Source: Bacteroidota bacterium (GTDB lineage Bacteria; Bacteroidota; Bacteroidia; NS11-12g; UBA955). Taken from it: a stretch of DNA of 64,000 bases. Location of the stretch: positions 186,001 through 250,000 of the forward strand of contig SYIL01000004.1 of NCBI GenBank assembly GCA_005798825.1, written 5' to 3'. Each line of letters begins with the position of its first letter. Within the stretch, counting starts at the first letter, position 1. The translations under genes were made by a program, and so were the position numbers. Positions 9,049-18,009 of the stretch are shown piece after piece. The notes beneath the pieces are model-generated. The model made no database searches. It saw nothing but the letters and a program-made list of their open reading frames with translations, and was not told the origin of the DNA.

Positions 9049-9082
9049 ACGAACTTCGTATGCCGAATTTATCATAAATTCG
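9049..9082. promoter_or_regulatory. Two adjacent palindromes in front of the two-component system
   Basis: ACGAA-C-TTCGT (9049-9059) is followed by the perfect 19-base palindrome CGAATTTAT-C-ATAAATTCG (9064-9082), ending 12 bases before the histidine kinase ATG. Both share a CGAA/TTCG core. They lie in the 87-base gap between the divergent GlcD-like and kinase genes, so they could be an operator acting on either side, or a hairpin in the kinase leader. Confidence 0.5.
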
Positions 9083-9094
9083 TCACAGTTTAAT

Positions 9095-10273
9095 ATGCTA
9101 GACCAGCGAAAACTATTGAAAGGAATTGCCATTTTTTTGGCCTGCTATATGATTGCGGCCTTAACATGGTGGACTTATTCTTTATTAAAATATAGCCAGC
9201 GAGACTACCAATTGAGTGTTGAAATTTTAGATCTCGAAAGTGAGCTCCTTCTCAAAAAAGTACAAATGCAATTTCAAATAGATTCAGTTGCAGACGATAC
9301 GCTATTTGTTAAGGTAAATCAAATGCAGTGGAACAATATCGACCGTTCTATTCATGATTTCATATCAAAAGAAACCCAAAAATTTGAGGTCTTTTCTGCA
9401 TACAACCCCCAACTTCAAATCCTAAAAATACATTGTAAAATCAAAAACAAATTGTTGGGATCTATAAACGAAAAACTTGAAGCCAAAACCAGGGCCTGGT
9501 TGGGTGAAGGAATAACCATTGGAATTCTCACCTTATTGGTGATTGGCGCAATGTATATTTACATCGATAGAATTATTCAATTTAACCAACAGAAATCAAA
9601 TTTTTTATTGGCTGTTACCCACGAGTTGAAAACGCCTATCGCTGCTACAAAGTTGGCAATTCAAACTTTGGTGCGCAATAAAAATAAAGAGACTCAAGAG
9701 CGAGTTTTGGCAATTTCCGACCAAAATATGGACAGACTTTCAAAACTAATGGAACGCATATTGTTGGCTACCCAATTCGAAAGCACCCTTCCAATAGCCA
9801 ACAAAGAATGGATTTCGGTTTCTAAAGTTGTTGAAATGTCACTCAGTTATACCCAACTCACATCGGACCAAGTCCAGAATATAGTTATTTCCAAGACCCA
9901 CGATTTTGAAATTTTTTGCGATCCCGAATTGCTAAAAACTGCCTTTGCAAATCTTTTATCCAATGGCATAAAGTATTGTGAGAAAGATTCTGAAGCCTTG
10001 AAAATTGAGTCTTTCATCCAAAATGGTCACTATTATACCGTTTTTTCTGACCAAGGTTTTGGTATATCTCCCACTGAACGCCAAAGAATATTCCAAAAGT
10101 TTTACCGTATTGGCAATGAGAAAACACGCAGCAGACAAGGCTCAGGACTTGGACTATATTTGGTGAAGTCTATTTTACAATTGCATAACGCCAATATTCT
10201 CGTAACCAACAACAACCCAAAAGGAAGTAAATTTTCCATTATTTACGATTCTAAACAATGTAAAAAGATATGA
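9095..10273 (+). CDS. Sensor histidine kinase
   Basis: 392 aa from the ATG at 9095. A first membrane helix (about 10-32) and a second (about 140-158) flank a roughly 105-residue periplasmic sensor region that has no domain I recognise. The HisKA box is LLAVTHELKTPIAATK with the phosphorylated His at 176. The HATPase domain has the N box (NLLSNGIKYC), G1 (DQGFGIS), F box (FQKFYRIG) and G2 (GSGLGLYL). There is no HAMP or PAS domain. The stop overlaps the regulator start by ATGA, so the pair is translated together. The signal sensed is unknown; the divergent oxidase gene is a possible target. Confidence 0.95.
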   Translation: MLDQRKLLKGIAIFLACYMIAALTWWTYSLLKYSQRDYQLSVEILDLESELLLKKVQMQFQIDSVADDTLFVKVNQMQWNNIDRSIHDFISKETQKFEVFSAYNPQLQILKIHCKIKNKLLGSINEKLEAKTRAWLGEGITIGILTLLVIGAMYIYIDRIIQFNQQKSNFLLAVTHELKTPIAATKLAIQTLVRNKNKETQERVLAISDQNMDRLSKLMERILLATQFESTLPIANKEWISVSKVVEMSLSYTQLTSDQVQNIVISKTHDFEIFCDPELLKTAFANLLSNGIKYCEKDSEALKIESFIQNGHYYTVFSDQGFGISPTERQRIFQKFYRIGNEKTRSRQGSGLGLYLVKSILQLHNANILVTNNNPKGSKFSIIYDSKQCKKI

Positions 10274-10971
10274 TTCAATACAAAATTTTACTTGTAGAAG
10301 ATGAGTCTGACCTTGCAGAACTTTTACGGATTAATCTTGAAGACGAGGGCTATAAATTGGTATTGGCCGCACATGGTGCAATTGCGATTCAAAAAATAAT
10401 GTCGGAACATTTTGATTTGATAATCATGGATGTGATGATGCCAAATATGGATGGATTAACAACAACGCAACACATAAGACTTTTAAACAACAATGTCCCA
10501 GTATTGATGCTTTCTGCCGGCAATACAAGCCAAGATCGAATTGATGGATTAAAGTCGGGTGCGGATGATTATATGGGAAAACCTTTTGAATTGGAAGAAC
10601 TATTTTTGCGTGTGAAAGGCATATTGTCAAGGGCCAATAGAGATGATCCGAAAATCAATTTGATTGAATTTGCTTTTGGACAAAATTTTATTGATTTTAA
10701 TAGTTATATAGCCAAAGGGGTCAATGGAGAATTCAAGCTCACCAAAAAAGAAGCCCAGCTGCTTCGATTGCTTATTGAAAGAAAAAACCAGGTTGTGACC
10801 CGAGAAGATATCTTGAAAACTGTGTGGGGGTATGTGGCTTTCCCCAACACGAGAACCATAGACAATTTCATACTATCTTTTCGTAAATATTTTGAAAAAG
10901 ACATCAAGCGACCTCAATATTTTTTAAGCCATCGTGGACTGGGTTATAAGTTCAACCACGAAGAAGACTAA
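10270..10971 (+). CDS. OmpR-family response regulator
   Basis: 233 aa. Receiver domain with the acidic pair ED (about 10-11), the phospho-acceptor Asp54 in IIMDVMMPNMDG, Ser/Thr in MLSAGN and Lys in GADDYMGKPFE. The C-terminal winged helix (about 135-230) has KEAQLLRLLIERKNQVVTRE and RTIDNFILSFRKYFE, ending with the wing YFLSHRGLGYKF. It is partner to the kinase encoded immediately upstream. Autoregulation through the palindromes at 9049-9082 is possible but not shown. Confidence 0.96.
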   Translation: MIQYKILLVEDESDLAELLRINLEDEGYKLVLAAHGAIAIQKIMSEHFDLIIMDVMMPNMDGLTTTQHIRLLNNNVPVLMLSAGNTSQDRIDGLKSGADDYMGKPFELEELFLRVKGILSRANRDDPKINLIEFAFGQNFIDFNSYIAKGVNGEFKLTKKEAQLLRLLIERKNQVVTREDILKTVWGYVAFPNTRTIDNFILSFRKYFEKDIKRPQYFLSHRGLGYKFNHEED

Positions 10972-11096
10972 AAGTTTTTGGGGACGCCCGTATGGCTCAA
11001 AAGAGCATATTTTATTGAAGTTTACTTGAGCCTGTGAAATTTCCGACAACAATCGCAGCAAATACAAATTGAAAAAATGATGTGTCGATTACTTCT

Positions 11097-12344
11097 CTAC
11101 GCCCTGTCATTGATTTTTGCAATAGATTCAGAAACAATCGCCGCCGTGGACCAAGCTGCTTGAAAATTATACCCCCCCGTGATTCCATCTATATCGAGTA
11201 TCTCACCAGTCGCAAACAATCCAGGGTGTTTTCTGATTTCCATCGTTTCGGGATTGATTTCAGCCAAGTCAATACCACCAGCAGTAACAAACTCTTCTTT
11301 AAAAGAAGTCTTTCCTTCAATTTCAAAAGGCATTCGCAGCAAATTTTCTATAATTTTATTAAATTCATATTTGCTCAATTCACACGATATTTTGCTACCC
11401 AACACCCCAGCGCGAAAAATAATAAATTCCCATAATCTTCTGGGTATTCCCTCAAGATAAAGGTTCACAAGCATTTTTTTTGTGTTAAGAATGATGGCAT
11501 TTTGCAAAAACGTTCGCATCTCATCTTCTGTTTTGTTGAGCCAAGAAACAAATACCGTGGTTGTATAATGCTTTTCATTCATCCATCGAGCGCCCCAAGC
11601 ACTCGTTTTCAATACTGCTGGCCCACTGATTCCCCAGTGTGTTATTAATAATGGGCCGTTATAAGTTTCATCAAATCCCTGTAGTTTTATCCTGGCGTCA
11701 ATTACAGAAAGTCCGTGCATTTCATGTAAATATTCATCTGAAATATTGAAAGTAAACAATGAAGGAACAGGTTTTATTATATTAATATTCAATTGTTTAA
11801 TCATATTGTATTGTGCTTCTTTTGGGAAGCCCCCAATAGCCAAAACAACTGCATTTGCCATTTCGTTAGTGCCACGATTACAATTCACTTGCCACGCATA
11901 AAATCCATCTTTGGACAAAGGGATAATGGTTACTACCGAAGACAAAAGACGCAAAACCACACCCAGTTTTCGAGCCCGAAATTCCAATGCCTCTGCAACT
12001 GTTTCAGATGAATTTGTAGTGGGGAACATACGTCCATCCTCCTCGGTTTTCAGCGCAACACCATTTGCCAAAAACCAATCGATTGTATGAGATACTGAGA
12101 ATCGCTTGAATACTTTTTTCAGAAAAGAACGCCCACGCGGGTACTGGGTTAACAGAATCGAATTGCTTCTACAGTCATGAGTCACATTGCAACGACCACC
12201 GCCACTAATTCTTAATTTTGCCAGTGTTTTTGCTGTTTTTTCTAACAACACAACTTCAATTGCCGGATTTAATTCTTTTATTCGAATGGCCGAAAAATAA
12301 CCCGAGGCCCCAGCACCAATAATAATTACCCGTTTGTAATTCAT
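11097..12344 (-). CDS. NAD(P)/FAD-dependent oxidoreductase, HI0933/YhiN family
   Basis: 415 aa. An N-terminal dinucleotide-binding motif (RVIIIGAGASGYFSAIRI, about 5-22) is followed by KLRISGGGRCNVTHD (about 46-60), the hallmark of the HI0933-like flavoproteins. The C-terminal FAD contact is GLFATGEILDIDGITGGYNFQAAWST. The physiological substrate of the family is unsettled. The ATG overlaps the stop of the glycosyltransferase gene (ATGA-type overlap). The DNA between its end and the convergent response regulator (10972-11096) holds only a weak hairpin, GCTC-AAAA-GAGC, near 10994-11005. Confidence 0.93.
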   Translation of the reverse strand: MNYKRVIIIGAGASGYFSAIRIKELNPAIEVVLLEKTAKTLAKLRISGGGRCNVTHDCRSNSILLTQYPRGRSFLKKVFKRFSVSHTIDWFLANGVALKTEEDGRMFPTTNSSETVAEALEFRARKLGVVLRLLSSVVTIIPLSKDGFYAWQVNCNRGTNEMANAVVLAIGGFPKEAQYNMIKQLNINIIKPVPSLFTFNISDEYLHEMHGLSVIDARIKLQGFDETYNGPLLITHWGISGPAVLKTSAWGARWMNEKHYTTTVFVSWLNKTEDEMRTFLQNAIILNTKKMLVNLYLEGIPRRLWEFIIFRAGVLGSKISCELSKYEFNKIIENLLRMPFEIEGKTSFKEEFVTAGGIDLAEINPETMEIRKHPGLFATGEILDIDGITGGYNFQAAWSTAAIVSESIAKINDRA

Positions 12345-13216
12345 TGAATAAGTTTGTAATTCTTATACTCCCCCAATCTCCATCCAAATTTTTTCTCAAC
12401 CCAATAAAGAAAATGTGCCTTTAAACCGAAATTCTTGCGGGTTGGATCCATTTCAAACGTCCAGTCAATACTCGAAATTCTGGAATTCATTACAGCGGGG
12501 TGAGTTCCTGTAAAATGCTCTAGTGAATCAATGTTTGAATAATCAAATGCTTCCGTGGGCTTAATATTCTTTTTCATGTATGCGTCATTATGCCAAAGTC
12601 GGTGAAATTGCGATTGTTTTTGTTGTTGAAAGGAAGGGTGTTTAACCCACCCATAATGATACATCGTTGCCCCTGAATGTGCAACATTGAGTTTTTTACC
12701 TTCTGTAGTTCTGAACCCCTGTGCATCTTTCCAACTGCAAATATTTTTTCTATTTCGAATAATCCTGATCTCATTTCGATACCAGCGACGTGAATCTCCA
12801 ACCATGCCATAATTTCCATAAAAATGTTGAAAGTTAAACAGCAATCCTTCAACTTTTTCATTGTCCAAATGCTTTTCCATGGAGGCCCTTACAACCGGAT
12901 AAAATTGTTCATGAAGACACTCATCGGCTTGAATATAAAACAACCAATCTGCATCATTGGAAACCTGCAATTTTGCTTTATTCGTTTCATCAGCCAAAAC
13001 CGAACCTCCTCTGCGTTTATTGTCATCCCAAATGGTATCTATAATGCGAATTTTCGGTTCATTGAGCGATTCAATATATTCTCTGGTTCCATCGCTACTA
13101 TTACCAACAGCAATAACAAGTTCATCAACCATCGGCAAAACGGATAGCAGGGCCTCCTTTAAAGGATAATCTGCCCTAATTATGTTTCTGGCTATTGTAA
13201 AACCGGCGATTTTCAT
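12341..13216 (-). CDS. Glycosyltransferase family 2
   Basis: 291 aa. A GT-A type fold: KIAGFTIARNIIRADYP at the N-terminus, LVIAVGNSSDGTREYI (about 33-48, the nucleotide-sugar site), and the acidic metal-binding cluster near 95-100 (DWLFYIQADECLHE). No membrane helix is seen, so it acts in the cytoplasm or at the membrane face. Acceptor and sugar are unknown. Its ATG lies 41 bases inside the 3' end of dnaE, and its stop overlaps the flavoprotein start, so the three genes form a tight leftward unit. The conserved start of the protein argues that this ATG is correct despite the overlap. Confidence 0.9.
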   Translation of the reverse strand: MKIAGFTIARNIIRADYPLKEALLSVLPMVDELVIAVGNSSDGTREYIESLNEPKIRIIDTIWDDNKRRGGSVLADETNKAKLQVSNDADWLFYIQADECLHEQFYPVVRASMEKHLDNEKVEGLLFNFQHFYGNYGMVGDSRRWYRNEIRIIRNRKNICSWKDAQGFRTTEGKKLNVAHSGATMYHYGWVKHPSFQQQKQSQFHRLWHNDAYMKKNIKPTEAFDYSNIDSLEHFTGTHPAVMNSRISSIDWTFEMDPTRKNFGLKAHFLYWVEKKFGWRLGEYKNYKLIQ

Positions 13217-16200
13217 CTTTTCTTATGGGTATCCATCGATCATTCAATTGAAATGAAAAATCTACTTCCATTTCGTCCAACATCTCTTTAACTTCGGCGT
13301 TGTAATTTATTCCATTGACAGAAATCATAGTAACCTCCATCTTCTCCTCTACATCATTAAAATTAAAATACAAGGGGCATTTTCCAGGAAATTGTTTCAG
13401 TGCCTGAAACACTGTCTCTTGTTTCCCCAAAACCAAATCGTTGGGTGTCATTTTTATTTGAACTGATCGATAAATACTATTTACACTTATGTCAGCACAC
13501 AAATAAATTGCATGGGTAATGATGCGCATTTCATCTTTTACACGATTGTAATCCGTTTGTCCTTGAATAACCAAAATGTAATTTTTGGTCATCAATTGTT
13601 TATTCTGTAAAAAATCTAACTTATACAATCCCATTTCCATTGATCCCGAATAATCCATAAGGGTAAATTTCCCATAAGGACTCCCCGCCTGACTCATCAA
13701 TTCTTTCGCATGTGTTACGATTCCCATTACTTGAAACACATTGGGCACTTTATTTTCTACACTTTCTTTAAGATCCTTAATAGTCTGATTTACAATACTT
13801 TTAAAGATAAACTTAAAGTCATCTAGAGGATGTTTACTCAAGAAAACACCCACCAATTCTTCCTCTTCTTTCAACTCATCAAGAAGTGTCATTTTTTCTA
13901 CAGCGGGCAATTTGGGTTCGATATTGTCTAAATTAGCACCCCCACCAAACAATCCCATTTGTCCACTAAATTTTTCTTGCTGAATACGGGTGCCATATCG
14001 CAATGCCAACTCTATTCCATTGACGCCACTTGCATCCTCCTTAATATACTGGGCACGATGATATCGATTGTCAAAATCAAACACACCTGCTTTTGCCATG
14101 TATTCTACTGTTTTTCTGGTCAAAGCCCTTGGATTGACCCTCGTATATAAGTCAAACAAACTCTTGAACGACCCGTTTTTTAATCGCTCCTGGAGAACCT
14201 CCTCAACCGCAGAATCACCTACTCCTTTCACCGCACTTAACCCAAAACGTATCTGTCCTTGTTGATTAACAGTGAATACATTGTTGCTTTCATTAAGATC
14301 AGGACCCAGGACCTTAATGCCTTGGCGATGACATTCTTCCATATAAAACGTAATTTTTTTTATATCACCCATATTACTTTTTAACACGGAAGCCATGTAT
14401 TGTGCAGGGTAATTGGCTTTTAGGAAAGCTGTTTGAAAGGCGATAACTGCATAACAAGTCGCATGAGATTTATTGAATGCATATTGGGCAAATTCTTCCC
14501 AGTCACTGTATATCTTCTGTAAAATATTCTCAGCATATCCGTTTTCCAATGCACCCGCCATGAAATCACTTTTGAGTTCATTAATGATACTTTTATTCTT
14601 TTTGCCCATAGCTTTCCGCAATTCATCGGCCTTTCCCTTTGAGAATCCTGCCAATTTTTGGCTCAACAACATTACTTGTTCCTGGTAAATGGTAATCCCA
14701 TAACTCTCTTTTAAGTACTCCTGCATCTCGGGCAAATCAAACTCAACAGGCTTTCTACCGTGTTTACGATCGATGAAATCAGGTATGTATTTGAGTGGCC
14801 CTGGTCTAAAAAGTGCATTCATAGCTATTAAATCAGTAAACTGGGTGGGTTTTAACTCACGCAAATATTTTTGCATTCCCGGACTTTCAAATTGAAAAAT
14901 ACCATTGGTTTCTCCCCGTTGAAAAAGTTCGTATGTTTTGAAGTCATCGAGCGGAATGGCATTAATATCCATTTTTATCCCCTCCGTTTCCTGAATAAGT
15001 TTTAGGGTATCCTTCATGATAGTGAGCGTACTAAGACCCAAAAAATCCATTTTTAGTAAGCCCGCTTTTTCAATCTGATTTACATCATATTGAACTTGAA
15101 TCCACTTAGACTCCTTTGAGAGCGCAACAGGAACAATCTCATCTATGTCCTGAGGTGCAATGATAATTCCACATGCGTGAACCCCCGTATTGCGGATACT
15201 CCCTTCCAATTTTTCGGCGTCATGCAATACTTTAGACGCCTCATCATTTCCGTTATAAATAAACTGCAGCTCGCGTATATTCTCAATTTCATCAAATTTT
15301 AGATTTCTTGTTTCATCTTTTGCCAATTCATCTGGATTTGCATGGAGCATTACCTGAAGATTTAGGTTCCCAACGACCAATTTCGACAATTGGTCGGTTA
15401 AGGGCGAAGGATATTGCAAGACCCTTCCAACATCGCGTATGGCGCTTTTTGCAGCCATCGTCCCGTAAGTGATAATTTGGGCAATTCTTCGTTCACCGTA
15501 TTTTTGGGCGACGTATTGAATCACCTTATCCCTGCCCAAATCATCAAAATCAATATCCACATCGGGCATACTCAATCGTTCCAGATTCAGAAACCTTTCA
15601 AAAAGCAGGTCGTATTTGACAGGGTCAACGTTGGTGATACCCACACAATATGCAACCAGACTTCCAGCAGCAGAACCCCTTCCTGGGCCCACCCAAACAT
15701 TCATTTCCCTTGCAGCGGCAGTAACGTCTTGAACAATTAAAAAATACCCCGCAAATTTACTTTCTGTAATGACTGAAAGTTCAAAGTCTAGGCGTTCTTT
15801 TATATACTCAGGAACAACGCCACCATAGCGCTTTTTACATCCATCATACGCAATGTGTTTTAGGTATACATTTTGGTCATCGAATCCGCTTGGCAAAACA
15901 TAATTGGGCAGAACAATGTCACGGGTCAATTTGGGCGGGACAATCGTAGAAATTAGACGATTGGTATTGTCGATTGCTTCGGGTAGGTCCTCAAAGAGTT
16001 TACCCATTTCGGCCTGTGTTTTAAAATAAAATTCATCGTTTGCAAAAGCCCATCGAAAACCCCTTCCACTTTCCTCATTTGTAGCTTTAGGGGTTGATTG
16101 AAATTCGCCCGTATTGATGCACAATAAAATATCGTGGGCATTTGCATCTTTTTTATCAATGTAATGAGAATCATTGGTAGCGATGATGGGCACATCGTAT

Positions 16201-16811
16201 TTTTTACCCCATTTAATCAGAATTTGGTTTATGTCTTCTTGGGAGATTCCGGTTCCATTTATATTTTGAATGTTGTGACGCTGCAATTCTATGTAAAAAT
16301 CATCGCCGAATATTCTGTGCCATTGTTTAAAAACCTTTTCTGCTTCTTCTTCTCCTTTGCTGAGAATAGTTTGTGGAACTTGCGCGCCAATGCAACAAGT
16401 TGTTGCAATGAGCCCCTCACTATACTGCTCTATCAGGGCACAATCAACCCGTGGATATTTACTGTACATCCCTTCTAAATAACCCAAAGAACACAATTTG
16501 CTGAGATTGGAATACCCCTTCTGGTTTTTAGCCAATAAAAGTTGATGGTAGCGTTTGTCTTTGTTAAGTAAAGTAAATGATTTCTGAAACCGGTCTTCAA
16601 CCACATAAAATTCACAACCTATAATCGGCAACATCCCTTCGTCTGTAACAGCTCGGTAAAACTCAAAGGCGCCAAACATATTGCCATGGTCGGTAATGGC
16701 CATCGCTGGCATACCATCTGCTTTGGCTTTTTTTACCAGACTTTTTATGCTTGCCGCCCCGTCGAGCAAAGAATATTGTGTATGGACGTGGAGGTGAGAA
16801 AAGGTTGGCAT
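13176..16811 (-). CDS. dnaE: DNA polymerase III alpha subunit (replicative polymerase, DnaE1 type)
   Basis: 1211 aa from the ATG at 16811, giving MPTFSHLHVHTQYSLLDG. The order is: N-terminal PHP domain (HLHVHT, ITDHGNMFG), the polymerase core with the catalytic acidic motif MPDVDIDFDD (about 425-434) and WVGPGRGSAAGSLVAYC, helix-hairpin-helix region (GLSAVKGVGDSAVEEV), and a C-terminal OB-fold (VFQVMGIVTHAKEL). The length is that of the main replicative DnaE in Bacteroidota. A TACCTTTG -7 element lies 12 bases before the start. The gene is divergent from recF, with a 119-base shared region. Its 3' end overlaps the glycosyltransferase gene by 41 bases. Confidence 0.98.
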   Translation of the reverse strand: MPTFSHLHVHTQYSLLDGAASIKSLVKKAKADGMPAMAITDHGNMFGAFEFYRAVTDEGMLPIIGCEFYVVEDRFQKSFTLLNKDKRYHQLLLAKNQKGYSNLSKLCSLGYLEGMYSKYPRVDCALIEQYSEGLIATTCCIGAQVPQTILSKGEEEAEKVFKQWHRIFGDDFYIELQRHNIQNINGTGISQEDINQILIKWGKKYDVPIIATNDSHYIDKKDANAHDILLCINTGEFQSTPKATNEESGRGFRWAFANDEFYFKTQAEMGKLFEDLPEAIDNTNRLISTIVPPKLTRDIVLPNYVLPSGFDDQNVYLKHIAYDGCKKRYGGVVPEYIKERLDFELSVITESKFAGYFLIVQDVTAAAREMNVWVGPGRGSAAGSLVAYCVGITNVDPVKYDLLFERFLNLERLSMPDVDIDFDDLGRDKVIQYVAQKYGERRIAQIITYGTMAAKSAIRDVGRVLQYPSPLTDQLSKLVVGNLNLQVMLHANPDELAKDETRNLKFDEIENIRELQFIYNGNDEASKVLHDAEKLEGSIRNTGVHACGIIIAPQDIDEIVPVALSKESKWIQVQYDVNQIEKAGLLKMDFLGLSTLTIMKDTLKLIQETEGIKMDINAIPLDDFKTYELFQRGETNGIFQFESPGMQKYLRELKPTQFTDLIAMNALFRPGPLKYIPDFIDRKHGRKPVEFDLPEMQEYLKESYGITIYQEQVMLLSQKLAGFSKGKADELRKAMGKKNKSIINELKSDFMAGALENGYAENILQKIYSDWEEFAQYAFNKSHATCYAVIAFQTAFLKANYPAQYMASVLKSNMGDIKKITFYMEECHRQGIKVLGPDLNESNNVFTVNQQGQIRFGLSAVKGVGDSAVEEVLQERLKNGSFKSLFDLYTRVNPRALTRKTVEYMAKAGVFDFDNRYHRAQYIKEDASGVNGIELALRYGTRIQQEKFSGQMGLFGGGANLDNIEPKLPAVEKMTLLDELKEEEELVGVFLSKHPLDDFKFIFKSIVNQTIKDLKESVENKVPNVFQVMGIVTHAKELMSQAGSPYGKFTLMDYSGSMEMGLYKLDFLQNKQLMTKNYILVIQGQTDYNRVKDEMRIITHAIYLCADISVNSIYRSVQIKMTPNDLVLGKQETVFQALKQFPGKCPLYFNFNDVEEKMEVTMISVNGINYNAEVKEMLDEMEVDFSFQLNDRWIPIRKDENRRFYNSQKHN

Positions 16812-16823
16812 AATAAATCTAAA

Positions 16824-16831
16824 CAAAGGTA
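16824..16831 (-). promoter_or_regulatory. Bacteroidota -7 element (TACCTTTG) before dnaE
   Basis: Exact TAnnTTTG on the minus strand, 12 bases before the dnaE ATG. The predicted leader is under 10 bases. Confidence 0.5.
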
Positions 16832-16918
16832 AAATAAATCCAAAAACCTCCGATTAATGTGGACAATTCGGCAAAACTCTGCAAGCACGAATTGTTTCAC
16901 TACTGATTTCAATTGGCG

Positions 16919-16926
16919 TAAATTTG
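16919..16926 (+). promoter_or_regulatory. Bacteroidota -7 element (TAAATTTG) before recF
   Basis: Exact TAnnTTTG ending 4 bases before the recF GTG codon. A TTTC (16895-16898) lies 20 bases upstream where a TTTG -33 element would be expected. Transcription is predicted to begin at or next to the start codon. Confidence 0.5.
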
Positions 16927-16930
16927 TATT

Positions 16931-18001
16931 GTGTATTTGTCGCGGCTTCAACTGTTTAATTTCAAAAACCACTCCGAACTTTCACTCAATTATTGTGATG
17001 GAATAAATACCATAACTGGGGCTAATGGCATTGGGAAAACAAATATTTTAGATGCAGTTCATTATTTGGCCAATGCAAAGAGTTACTTTAATGGCGTTGA
17101 CAGTCAAATTATTCAACACAACAAAGAATTTTTCTCAATCAAGGGTGTTTTTGAAAATGACCCAGCAACTGAGATTTTGGTTCAGTTTGAAACAGGAAAA
17201 AAAACCCTCAAAAAAAATAATAAGCCCTATAAACGATTGATAGACCATATAGGACTGATTCAAACTGTTTTTATAACCCCTTATGATATCGAATTGGTGT
17301 TGGGAGGTTCGGAAGAACGAAGAAAATTTATCGATTTAACCCTCTGCCAAATTGATAAGAGTTATCTTCACAATTTAAGTATTTACAAAAAGACACTCGA
17401 TCATAGAAATGCCCTATTAAAAGGGCTGCAAGGAAATTCCGTAGACCCAGATTTATTGGATAGTTTCGATGCCAAATTGATTCCTGCAGGGAATTTTATT
17501 TACCACCAGAGAAAATTATTTGTAGACAAACTCATGCAATTTTTTACCCCAGTTTATAATTTTCTAAGCCAAAGCAATGAAAACCCCGTTATTTCTTTTG
17601 AAAGCCAATTAAACAATGATGACTTTGAAGCGTTATTGCACAATTCACACCGTGGCGATATTGCTGCCCAACGAAGTTCTACCGGAATCCATAAAGATGA
17701 CTTGGTTTTTGAATTGGATCATTACTCACTCAAAAAATATGGTTCTCAAGGTCAAATAAAAAGTTTTATCATCGCCTTAAAATTGGCGCAATACCAATTT
17801 TTTCAGTTACTTACCCAAAAAAACCCCATTCTCTTGCTAGACGACATATTTGAAAAAATTGATATTCATCGAGCCCAACGACTTATATCTCTTATCAGCG
17901 ATTCAGGTTATGGCCAAATAATCATCACAGATACCCATGCCAGTCGGGTTGATACTCATTTTAAAGACTTGGATTCGAATACTGTTCATCACCAATTGTA
18001 G
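16931..18001 (+). CDS. recF: DNA replication and repair protein RecF
   Basis: 356 aa. An SMC-like ATPase that, with RecO and RecR, loads RecA at gapped DNA. The N-terminus MYLSRLQLFNFKNHSELSL is typical. Walker A is GANGIGKT (about 31-38); VFITPYDIELVLGGSEERRKFID is a RecF signature. The C-terminal ABC part has the signature region YGSQGQIKSFIIALKLAQ and Walker B PILLLDDIFEKID. The start codon is GTG, preceded at 4 bases by a -7 element. It ends 8 bases before the convergent alanine dehydrogenase gene. No dnaN or gyrB neighbour is present, so this is not the classical origin cluster. Confidence 0.97.
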   Translation: MYLSRLQLFNFKNHSELSLNYCDGINTITGANGIGKTNILDAVHYLANAKSYFNGVDSQIIQHNKEFFSIKGVFENDPATEILVQFETGKKTLKKNNKPYKRLIDHIGLIQTVFITPYDIELVLGGSEERRKFIDLTLCQIDKSYLHNLSIYKKTLDHRNALLKGLQGNSVDPDLLDSFDAKLIPAGNFIYHQRKLFVDKLMQFFTPVYNFLSQSNENPVISFESQLNNDDFEALLHNSHRGDIAAQRSSTGIHKDDLVFELDHYSLKKYGSQGQIKSFIIALKLAQYQFFQLLTQKNPILLLDDIFEKIDIHRAQRLISLISDSGYGQIIITDTHASRVDTHFKDLDSNTVHHQL

Positions 18002-18009
18002 TGTCTGAT

